8,251 nt of DNA from Deltaproteobacteria bacterium (GTDB lineage Bacteria; Desulfobacterota; Desulfarculia; Adiutricales; Adiutricaceae). The translations under genes were made by a program, and so were the position numbers. The DNA lies in assembly GCA_031279155.1 (NCBI GenBank), contig JAITJB010000108.1:1-8251 (forward strand), given 5' to 3'. Below the pieces are notes generated by a model. It searched no databases. It was not told the DNA's origin and saw nothing but the letters and a program-made list of their open reading frames with translations. Positions 1 through 5,990 of this stretch are shown here, piece after piece. How positions within the stretch are numbered: position 1 is the stretch's first letter; every line of letters starts with the position of its first letter.

Positions 1-1496
1 TTCTCTTTGGTTGGATTTACGGTTTAGCCCTAAGTTTTGGCTCCGTTAGGTGGCTTATGGGGGTTATGAGCGGTTACGGCGGCTTGGGCGATTTTGGCGG
101 CCTGGCCGTCTTACTACTCTTAACCGCTTATTTAGCCTTATTTCCAGCCATCTGGGCTCTAGTTTGCGCGCCTTTAACGACTAAAGCCCCTACAATGAAC
201 GCTAAGATCATTGTCCCCGCCCTAATGGCGGCCATCATGTGGACAGGCTTAGATTTTTGGAAAAATCTCCTCTTAACCGGTTTTAATTGGACCCCCTTGG
301 CCGGGGGCTTAGCTGAAATTCCTCTTTTAATTGGTCCGGCCGATCTTATTGGCATTTACGGGCTGACCCTTCCCATCGCTTTGATCTCGATTTTACTGGC
401 TTCTATTTTTACTTTTAGAGAAAATCCCAAAGCTACTTTAATAAAACTTACCTTGGCTATTTTGCTTCTAGCGGCCCAAGTTGGCTACGGGGTCTTTAGC
501 TATAATAAGTACGAAAGCGAAGTAAATATAGCTCAAACATACCAAGTTAACGTCCTCCAACCCTCTGTGCCCCAGGACCAAAAATGGGATCCAATTTTCC
601 GAAGAGATATTCTGAGCCGCTTTGACCAACTTATCGGGGAAGCTAAAAAAGGCGACCCCTGGCTTATCATCTGGCCAGAGACAGCCGCCCCCTTTATCTA
701 CGGCCTAGATCAGGTGGAAACCCACTGGCTAGATTCGGTCATAGCTGAGGCGAATTCAGCCGGGCATACTATGCTGGTGGGCTTAGCTACCTTTGACTAC
801 GATAGCGAGGGTAACTTCCGGCTCTTAAACCGTTCATGGCTCTTGGGCCCTAAGGGCTCCTTGGGCCGTTATGATAAGACCCACTTGGTCCCCTTCGGGG
901 AGTATATTCCCTTAGCCGATATATTGCCCTTCTTAAAATGGCCCTTTATGCAGGGTCTCTTAGGGGCCGTAGGAACTTATAGCCCGGGACACGGTCCCAC
1001 CAAGTTGGTCCACGATAATATCCCCTTTGGCGTAATGATCTGTTTTGAGTCGCTTTTTCCCTACCAGGGCCGCGATCGCGCCCTTTTGGGCGCGAGATTT
1101 CTAACCGTTACCACCAACGACGCCTGGTTTGGCCTCTCGGACGCGCCAGATCAGCACCTTACCCACTCAGTAATAAGGGCCGTTGAGACCAGGCTGCCCT
1201 TAGTCCGGGCCGCCAATAACGGCATATCGGCTCTAATTTCGCCCTCAGGCCGCATCGTAACTAAGAGCCCCCAAAACCAAATAAAGACCTACTCTTTGGC
1301 CCTGCCAATTTTACCAGAAAGTAAACTAACCCTCTTTGTCAGGGGCGGGTATTACTTAGCCCCAATTTGTGGTATATTAACTATTGCCTTAGCCCTTGTG
1401 GAGTGGGCTAAGTATTTTCGCCAAAACCGGCTCCAGGCCGCTAAAAATATAAAAAAGCGTCTTAAACCTAAAAAAGGCCGGCCAAACCAAAGCTAG
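1..1496 (+). CDS. lnt: Apolipoprotein N-acyltransferase, 5'-truncated
   Basis: Inner-membrane enzyme that moves an acyl chain from a phospholipid to the N-terminal Cys of diacylglyceryl-lipoproteins, the last step of lipoprotein maturation. The frame is open from base 3. The 18 codons before the first Met (base 57) still match the family (hydrophobic, then RWLMGVMSGYGGL, like the Lnt helix before the YGG/FGG motif), so the true start lies upstream and the Met at 57 is internal. Numbering from that Met, membrane helices lie near 14-38, 92-118, 125-146 and 427-446. A nitrilase-type domain occupies about 160-415. The catalytic triad is visible: Glu208 (WPETA), Lys274 (RYDKTHLVPFGEY) and Cys329 (GVMICFES), with the NDAWFG motif at 354-359. 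About 24 basic residues form a Lys-rich C-terminal tail. The gene ends with TAG, with a probable terminator about 145 nt downstream. Identification is firm. Confidence 0.96.
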   Translation, partial: LFGWIYGLALSFGSVRWLMGVMSGYGGLGDFGGLAVLLLLTAYLALFPAIWALVCAPLTTKAPTMNAKIIVPALMAAIMWTGLDFWKNLLLTGFNWTPLAGGLAEIPLLIGPADLIGIYGLTLPIALISILLASIFTFRENPKATLIKLTLAILLLAAQVGYGVFSYNKYESEVNIAQTYQVNVLQPSVPQDQKWDPIFRRDILSRFDQLIGEAKKGDPWLIIWPETAAPFIYGLDQVETHWLDSVIAEANSAGHTMLVGLATFDYDSEGNFRLLNRSWLLGPKGSLGRYDKTHLVPFGEYIPLADILPFLKWPFMQGLLGAVGTYSPGHGPTKLVHDNIPFGVMICFESLFPYQGRDRALLGARFLTVTTNDAWFGLSDAPDQHLTHSVIRAVETRLPLVRAANNGISALISPSGRIVTKSPQNQIKTYSLALPILPESKLTLFVRGGYYLAPICGILTIALALVEWAKYFRQNRLQAAKNIKKRLKPKKGRPNQS

Positions 1497-1640
1497 AGAG
1501 CTAGGTAAGATATTCCTAGATAGTCCATGATAGTCTTAGAATAGTTAGGTCAAAACTTTCTGGCTGAAAGTCCATTAAGCTTTTTTAAGCATTGCAAGAA
1601 GCCGGCCAAAAAAAAGGGCAAAACCATAACCCTAACCCAT

Positions 1641-1674
1641 TAGCCAAAACCCTAGGTCTGGCTATTGTTTTTAG
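1641..1674 (+). terminator. Probable intrinsic terminator after lnt
   Basis: TAGCCA (1641-1646) pairs with TGGCTA (1659-1664). Inside, ACC (1649-1651) can pair with GGT (1655-1657). A T-rich tail, TTGTTTTT, follows at 1665-1672. The stem is short and interrupted and lies about 145 nt past the lnt stop, so this is a moderate call. It is the best-placed hairpin plus T-run before the ompA promoter. Confidence 0.42.
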
Positions 1675-1687
1675 TCAAAATTACTTA

Positions 1688-1714
1688 GGCGAAATTTTAA
1701 GTTAAAATTTTTCC
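1688..1714. repeat. AT-rich palindrome
   Basis: AAATTTTAA (1692-1700) and TTAAAATTT (1702-1710) are perfect inverted copies around a single G at 1701. A G·T wobble and a GG/CC pair (1688-1689 with 1713-1714) extend the symmetry. It lies about 90 nt upstream of the -35 box. It could be a protein-binding site, or simply AT-rich DNA. No T-run follows immediately. Confidence 0.45.
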
Positions 1715-1737
1715 GATCGGTCGTTCGTTTTTTTTTC

Positions 1738-1788
1738 TTGTTTTCTTTGGTAGTTACTCTAAAGAGCTAACACAACCTAAGAAAACAA
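1738..1788. repeat. Long imperfect inverted repeat upstream of ompA promoter
   Basis: TTGTTTTCTTTGG (1738-1750) and CCTAAGAAAACAA (1776-1788) are complementary at 12 of 13 positions. Inside them, GTTACTC (1753-1759) pairs with GAG-C-TAAC (1764-1771), with one bulged C and a TAAA loop. The nested structure ends 14 nt before the -35 box. The T-run lies before it rather than after it, so it is not an ordinary terminator on either strand. Confidence 0.5.
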
Positions 1789-1802
1789 AGGCCGAAATAA
1801 TC

Positions 1803-1831
1803 TTGACATGGAAAAGCAATTAAACTATCTT
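1803..1831 (+). promoter_or_regulatory. Sigma70-type promoter of the ompA-like gene
   Basis: A perfect -35 TTGACA (1803-1808) is followed by a 17-nt spacer and a -10 TATCTT (1826-1831, 4 of 6 consensus). Initiation would be near 1838, giving a leader of about 138 nt before the ATG at 1976. A strong -35 fits an abundant outer-membrane protein. The start point is predicted, not shown. Confidence 0.6.
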
Positions 1832-1837
1832 AATACC

Positions 1838-1975
1838 AAGATTCGTAGGAGGGCTATCCTTCCCTAACAACATACAGGCGGAAATACTATCCTTACTTAA
1901 GTAATCGCACCCTGGCCAGTGGGCAAAAAAGGCCGGGCCGAATTATCCGATGTTTTTTTTTCAAGGAGAAACTTC
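1838..1975 (+). promoter_or_regulatory. Long 5' leader of the ompA-like mRNA with folding potential
   Basis: Three elements can be seen. A hairpin pairs TAGGAGGG (1846-1853) with CCTTCCCTA (1858-1866), with one bulged C and one wobble. TTACTTAAGTAA at 1893-1904 is a perfect 12-bp palindrome. CCTGGCC (1911-1917) pairs with GGCCGGG (1931-1937). CTATCCTT occurs twice (1854 and 1887), and its TCCTT is complementary to AAGGA in the ribosome binding site. A run of nine T (1953-1961) sits just before that site. The leader matches no riboswitch family I know. Translational control is inferred from the pairing potential only. Confidence 0.35.
1963..1970 (+). promoter_or_regulatory. Ribosome binding site fixing the ompA start
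   Basis: AAGGAGAA lies 5 nt before ATG 1976. This favours the ATG over the in-frame GTG at 1919, which would put 19 charged residues ahead of an otherwise canonical signal peptide. Confidence 0.85.
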
Positions 1976-3016
1976 ATGAGAAACAAAGTCTTGATTTTGG
2001 CCGTCTTGGCCGCCGTTCTCTGCCTTCCTACGGCGGCAAGTGCTCAGATGTACGGAGAAACCCTTCACATCAGCCTTATGGGCGGCTACCTCTTTCCCAA
2101 CAACCGCATTGCCCTTGAAAACGGCCCCGTGGCCGGGGTCGGTTTTGGTTACAACTTTAACAAAAATTGGGGCATTGAGGCCTTCGGTTATTTCGCCCCC
2201 AATCTCGACGATGACGGCACTCTGCGTGGCGTTAATGTCCTCAATCCCCCGACTTTTTCCAACGACGTGACTATGGCCCGCTTGAGCGCCCTGTATCACT
2301 TCGACACTGGCACCAACTTCACCCCCTACGTCTCCTTAGGCGTTGGCGGCCAGTGGATCACCCGCGATCGTCCGCAGTACGAGAACTACACCTCGGTAGC
2401 GGCCAACGCGGCCATTGGTTTTAAATACTTCTTTAATGAGGTGGTGGCCTTAAGATTTGAGGTCAATGACGCTTATGGTTTTAGGCGCCGTCAAGACGCT
2501 CGCTTCAACGCCCCCATGATCTCAGCTGGTCTGACCTTCCAGGTCGGCGCTAACCCGGCCTGCCCGGATTCCGACAAAGACGGCGTTTGCGACGCCTATG
2601 ACAAGTGCCCGGGCACCCCCGCCGGCTACAAGGTCAATCCCGCCGACGGCTGCCCCATTACGGTCAGCATCCGCATGGACATCAAGTTTGACTTCGATAA
2701 GAGCATCATTAAAGATCAGTATAAGTCCGAAGTCCAGAAGGTCGCTGACTTCTTAAAGACCCATCCTGGTTCCGAGGCTTTCGTTGAGGGTCACACCGAC
2801 GATCGCGGAAATGACGCCTACAACCAAGGTCTCTCCGAACGCCGGGCCAACGCCGTTCGCGATAGCTTAATCAATGACTTTGGCGTTACCTCTTCAAAGG
2901 TTACGGCCATTGGCTACGGCGAAACCAAGCCTATCGAAAGTAACGCCACTGCCGCTGGTCGGGCTGCTAACCGCCGCGTGGTTGGCGTCATCGAAGGCAC
3001 GGACGTCGACAACTGA
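1976..3016 (+). CDS. OmpA-family outer-membrane protein (barrel, TSP3-like linker, peptidoglycan-binding domain)
   Basis: A 346-aa envelope protein predicted to tie the outer membrane to peptidoglycan. Residues 1-23 form a Sec signal peptide (MRNK, hydrophobic core, cleavage after Ala-Ser-Ala23). Residues 24-190 form an OmpA-like beta-barrel with alternating aromatic and Gly-rich strands. Residues 192-227 form a short thrombospondin-type-3-like linker (DSDKDGVCD) with Cys at 196, 205, 211 and 226, likely Ca2+-binding and disulphide-bonded. The OmpA C-terminal domain spans about 234-340. The peptidoglycan-contact residues are present: Asp275 (GHTDDRG), Asn283 and Arg290 (LSERRA). The gene is monocistronic, between its own promoter and a strong terminator. 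Its C-ending codons are more frequent than in neighbouring genes, which suggests high expression. The Cys16 in the signal core is not in a lipobox. Family assignment is firm; orthology to E. coli ompA is not claimed. Confidence 0.93.
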   Translation: MRNKVLILAVLAAVLCLPTAASAQMYGETLHISLMGGYLFPNNRIALENGPVAGVGFGYNFNKNWGIEAFGYFAPNLDDDGTLRGVNVLNPPTFSNDVTMARLSALYHFDTGTNFTPYVSLGVGGQWITRDRPQYENYTSVAANAAIGFKYFFNEVVALRFEVNDAYGFRRRQDARFNAPMISAGLTFQVGANPACPDSDKDGVCDAYDKCPGTPAGYKVNPADGCPITVSIRMDIKFDFDKSIIKDQYKSEVQKVADFLKTHPGSEAFVEGHTDDRGNDAYNQGLSERRANAVRDSLINDFGVTSSKVTAIGYGETKPIESNATAAGRAANRRVVGVIEGTDVDN

Positions 3017-3055
3017 GCCTTCTAGCTCTCTAATGTCTAGTCGATCATGATACTC

Positions 3056-3094
3056 GAAGACCAGGGCCCTATTTAGGCCCTGGTCTTCTTTTTT
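3056..3094 (+). terminator. Strong intrinsic terminator after the ompA-like gene
   Basis: A perfect 13-bp stem, GAAGACCAGGGCC (3056-3068) with GGCCCTGGTCTTC (3076-3088), has a 7-nt loop and is followed by six T (3089-3094). It starts about 40 nt after the ompA stop and ends 17 nt before the lgt start. Transcription of lgt therefore needs read-through or a promoter in a very short space. Confidence 0.93.
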
Positions 3095-3111
3095 AACTGA
3101 GATTTTGTAAA

Positions 3112-4014
3112 ATGGCGCCAGTCTGGGATTTAGATCCGGTTTTAGTCGTCATCCCATGGGGCGGGCTAGCCATTCGCTACTATGGTCTTATTTTTTCCAT
3201 CGTCTTTTTAGGCGGGTTTTTATTATTCTACTGGCAGACCCTGCGCGGCGGCGGGACCGTTGACCAAGCTTACGCTGTCATTTTACCGGGCTTTATTGGC
3301 CTTGTTTTAGGGGCCAGGCTGGGCCATGTTTTTTTCTATAATTTTGAATATTTTTCCCAAAATCCCGGTCAAATTATACGCATTTGGCAAGGCGGCTTAA
3401 CTAGTCACGGGGCGGCTGTCGGTTTAGCTCTGGCCTTGTGGTATTATGCTCATAGACAGAAGCTTAATTTTTTAATCGTCTCAGATCGCTTCGTCTTCTC
3501 TGCCGCCTTGGGCGCCGGCCTCGTTAGGCTTGGCAATTTTTTAAATTCCGAAATAGTCGGGAAAGTTACCGACGCCTTTTGGGCCATCCGCTTTCCCCTC
3601 TATGACCAGTTGCCGCCGGAACTTACCCCGCCTAGGTACCCTAGCCAACTAGTTGAGTCGGCCATGGGTTTAAGCATCTTGGGCCTTCTAATTATGTTCG
3701 ATCGCCTTTTAGGAGGTAATCGCCGGCCCAAGGGTGTTTTATCGGCGCTTTTTTTGGTACTCTACTTTACGGGGCGCTTTTTAGTTGAGTTCTTAAAAGA
3801 GCGCCAAGGACCTACTGACGATCTTTTTTTATCGCGTGGCCAACTGCTCTCCCTGCCAGCCGTGGCCATGGGCTTAATTTTAGCTTGGGTCTGTTTGAAA
3901 AGACCCACTGTTACGGCGGTCAACACTCCATCCCAAAATCCAAATGCGAACGAATCCATCAAGGGTTTTGGGAGATCTAAAAGTAAGGCTTTGGGAAAAA
4001 GGCGACGTAAGTGA
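3112..4014 (+). CDS. lgt: Prolipoprotein diacylglyceryl transferase
   Basis: Multi-pass inner-membrane enzyme that transfers diacylglycerol from phosphatidylglycerol to the lipobox Cys, the first step of lipoprotein maturation. The 300-aa protein aligns along the family's full length: IRYYGLIF near 21-28, GARLGHVFFYNFEYF near 67-81, GGLTSHGA at 94-101, RLGNFLNSEIVG at 139-150, RYPSQL at 175-180, and GRFLVEF at 221-227. By comparison with E. coli Lgt, His99, Arg139 and Arg222 match His103, Arg143 and Arg239. Two oddities: the Gly usually just before the signature Arg is Val138, and the family's HGG is HGA. The last ~38 residues are a hydrophilic tail ending GKRRRK. The ribosome binding site is weak (TGAG, 10 nt before the ATG). 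The stop overlaps the next gene's GTG. Identification is firm. Confidence 0.96.
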   Translation: MAPVWDLDPVLVVIPWGGLAIRYYGLIFSIVFLGGFLLFYWQTLRGGGTVDQAYAVILPGFIGLVLGARLGHVFFYNFEYFSQNPGQIIRIWQGGLTSHGAAVGLALALWYYAHRQKLNFLIVSDRFVFSAALGAGLVRLGNFLNSEIVGKVTDAFWAIRFPLYDQLPPELTPPRYPSQLVESAMGLSILGLLIMFDRLLGGNRRPKGVLSALFLVLYFTGRFLVEFLKERQGPTDDLFLSRGQLLSLPAVAMGLILAWVCLKRPTVTAVNTPSQNPNANESIKGFGRSKSKALGKRRRK

Positions 4015-5882
4015 AATTCATAATGCCTCATAAAATACCGTTCCTACTATGGCACGGTTTTGTTAAAGATAGCCTGAGGATATTTAAATTTCTTCCAAGA
4101 CGATTAAAATTATCTTATTTTTTCGTTTTTTTCTTTCAAATCATCACGGCTATCACCGAGACCTTCACCCTCTTGGTCATCTCGCTATTTGCCATGAGCG
4201 TGGCCTCCTACGAGTCGGCCATGAACCACTTCATGATCCGGCCCTTCTTTGAGTTCTTCACCGTCATCTCAGAAAATATTACCACCCCTCGGCGCATGGT
4301 AGCTTTTACCAGCTGCTTTATGATCTCATTTGTAATTATTAAAAGCATTTTAACTATCTACACTAACCATGTAACTACAATTTTCTCTGAAAAAGTGGCC
4401 TACCACGTTGGCCGCGAAGCCATCAGGCGCTATCTTAACAAAGGCTATTATTGGCATATATCATCTGAAAGCTCAGATATTATGCATAAAATAATTAACA
4501 GATCGTCATTATCTCAATTTACCATTCTTTTACTTCAACTATACTCAAATATTATCTGCTGTGTCTTTCTTTTTACCTCGCTCTTTATCGCCCAGCCCCG
4601 GCTGACCGTGGTCGTCGTCCTTTCCTTCTCTCTAACTAGCATCTTACTGTACACCTCCATTCGTCACAGCCTAGATAGAGCCGGTCAGATCTCAAGCTCG
4701 ACCTCCATTGAGGAGAGCATAACTATGACGGCCATGACCAAGGGCATCAGGGAGATCATAACCTTCCGGCAGCAAAAGATTGCCTTAAAAAAGATGATGG
4801 CCGCTGTGGAAAGGGGCCTACCGGCTAGGGCCTATTTGGCCTTTTGTCACACCATGCCAGGCTTAATTATGGAATGCGTGGGTTTTTCCACCATCGGCGG
4901 CATGGTCATCTATATGCTGGCCGCCCACGAGCCCATGGATCAAATCGTCTCCGCCGCTTCCATCCTCATGCTGACGGCCTGGCGAATATTACCTACCGTA
5001 ACTAGGAGCTTAACCATTACGGTAAATCTACGGGGCATAAAAACCAGGGCTTTAATAAGTTTAGATCTCTTAGAGAACTTCACCCGGCAAGAGGTTGATG
5101 TCGTTTCCGAGCCCGACCCAAAATTTCGCTTTACCACCAATCTGGAAATGCGGGGGGTAGATTTCCGCTATCCCAACAGCAAAACCTTGGCCTTAAAGAA
5201 CATTAACGCTAAGATCAAAAAAGGTCAGAGCGTGGGCTTAATCGGGCCATCCGGGGCCGGTAAGACCACTTTGGCCCTCCTTTTATCGGGCTTGGTCCCG
5301 CCGACCGGCGGATCTTTCTTTGTCGACGGACGCGAACTCAACCCGGCTACCAGGGCGGCTTACTTATCTAAGCTCGGGTACGTCCCACAAAATCCACTTT
5401 TAATGCAGGGCACCTTAGCCGATAACGTGGCCTTCAGCCGTTGGGGCCTAGGCTACGAGCGCGAACAGGTCTTAGAGGCCTGTAAGCTGGCGGCCATGGA
5501 CTTTGTCATGAGTGACCCCAAGATCCTCGATATGAATTTAGGCGGCGGGGGCTCGCTTTCCGGCGGTCAGTCCCAGAGGGTGGCCATTGCCAGGGCTCTT
5601 TTTATCTCGCCTGAGGTCATAATTTTTGACGAGGCCACAAGTTCGCTCGATCAAGCCAACGAAAACATCATCCGCAATACTATTACTAGGATTCGAGGCG
5701 AAATTACCATCATCATCATTGCCCACCGCCTGACCACGGTCGAAGACTGCGATCTGATTTTTTGGATTGAAAACGGCAGCATCAAGATGATCGGAAGTCC
5801 GGCCGAAGTTTTACCTATCTACGCCGATAGCGTCTCAAAACCGGTAACGCAGCCGTCGTTATCGATCGAAACCCTCCACTAG
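4011..5882 (+). CDS. ABC exporter half-transporter (permease fused to ATPase), PglK/MsbA-like
   Basis: A 623-aa fused ABC exporter, expected to act as a homodimer in the inner membrane. Six membrane helices lie near 35-62, 96-118, 168-194, 198-216, 284-304 and 311-330. The GIREIITFRQQ segment (246-256) resembles the coupling region of lipid-linked-oligosaccharide flippases. The nucleotide-binding domain spans about 376-600, with all motifs intact: A-loop Tyr387, Walker A GPSGAGKT (412-419), Q-loop Gln460, signature LSGGQ (516-520), Walker B VIIFDE (536-541), D-loop SSLD (544-547) and H-loop His572. GTG 4011 is chosen because it overlaps the lgt stop by 4 nt and AAGG lies 8 nt upstream; an ATG at 4023 is the alternative. 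Coupling to lgt suggests an envelope lipid or glycan substrate, but a peptide or drug exporter is possible. The membrane half is compositionally patchy. Confidence 0.9.
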   Translation: MKFIMPHKIPFLLWHGFVKDSLRIFKFLPRRLKLSYFFVFFFQIITAITETFTLLVISLFAMSVASYESAMNHFMIRPFFEFFTVISENITTPRRMVAFTSCFMISFVIIKSILTIYTNHVTTIFSEKVAYHVGREAIRRYLNKGYYWHISSESSDIMHKIINRSSLSQFTILLLQLYSNIICCVFLFTSLFIAQPRLTVVVVLSFSLTSILLYTSIRHSLDRAGQISSSTSIEESITMTAMTKGIREIITFRQQKIALKKMMAAVERGLPARAYLAFCHTMPGLIMECVGFSTIGGMVIYMLAAHEPMDQIVSAASILMLTAWRILPTVTRSLTITVNLRGIKTRALISLDLLENFTRQEVDVVSEPDPKFRFTTNLEMRGVDFRYPNSKTLALKNINAKIKKGQSVGLIGPSGAGKTTLALLLSGLVPPTGGSFFVDGRELNPATRAAYLSKLGYVPQNPLLMQGTLADNVAFSRWGLGYEREQVLEACKLAAMDFVMSDPKILDMNLGGGGSLSGGQSQRVAIARALFISPEVIIFDEATSSLDQANENIIRNTITRIRGEITIIIIAHRLTTVEDCDLIFWIENGSIKMIGSPAEVLPIYADSVSKPVTQPSLSIETLH

Positions 5883-5883
5883 C

Positions 5884-5915
5884 AAAAGTTAGCCAAAATT
5901 TTCGGCTAACTTTTT
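5884..5915 (+). terminator. Intrinsic terminator after the ABC exporter
   Basis: AAAAGTTAGCC (5884-5894) pairs with GGCTAACTTTT (5904-5914) around a 9-nt AAAATTTTC loop, giving an 11-bp stem. The T-run (5911-5915) is partly within the stem's 3' arm. It starts 1 nt after the stop codon, ending the lgt-exporter unit. A competing pairing of 5889-5898 with 5912-5921 exists. Confidence 0.75.
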
Positions 5916-5990
5916 GGCTAAAACTTATAGCCTGATTTTAGCCCAGAGGACTTAAAAAAATTTTTATCAAAAAATGCCGGAATACCCAAA

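Larger units (their letters stand above)
1497..1802. other. Gene-free stretch between lnt and the ompA promoter
   Basis: I see no convincing coding region on either strand. The stretch holds a small hairpin with 6-bp arms (1555-1560 with 1566-1571), a probable terminator (1641-1674), an AT-rich palindrome (1688-1714) and a long imperfect inverted repeat (1738-1788) preceded by a run of nine T (1728-1736). GATAGTC occurs twice at 10-nt spacing (1519 and 1529). It looks like a 3' untranslated plus upstream regulatory region rather than a decayed gene. Confidence 0.6.

Noticed and set aside
57..59. ATG 57 as the true lnt start
   Set aside because: The frame is open to the window edge, and the preceding codons encode family-like helix sequence.
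1631..1656. Telomere-like CCCTAACCC stretch
   Set aside because: Only about two imperfect units; no array.
1808..1867. 19-codon ORF with tandem AGG Arg codons before ompA
   Set aside because: It starts inside the -35 box, so the promoter would not transcribe its start, and it has no ribosome binding site.
1919..1975. GTG 1919 as the start of the ompA-like protein
   Set aside because: It adds 19 charged residues before a canonical signal peptide, whereas ATG 1976 has AAGGAG 5-9 nt upstream.
2021..2023. Cys16 of the OmpA-like signal peptide as a lipobox
   Set aside because: The residue before it is Leu and the hydrophobic core continues past it; the ASA site fits signal peptidase I.
1961..2299. 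Reverse-strand ORF opposite ompA, and similar ones opposite lnt, lgt and the exporter
   Set aside because: They lie within well-supported genes, lack family features, and mirror the codon pattern of the + strand.
3108..3113. TAAAAT as a -10 box for lgt
   Set aside because: It overlaps the lgt ATG, so transcription would start inside the gene, and no good -35 lies 17 nt upstream.
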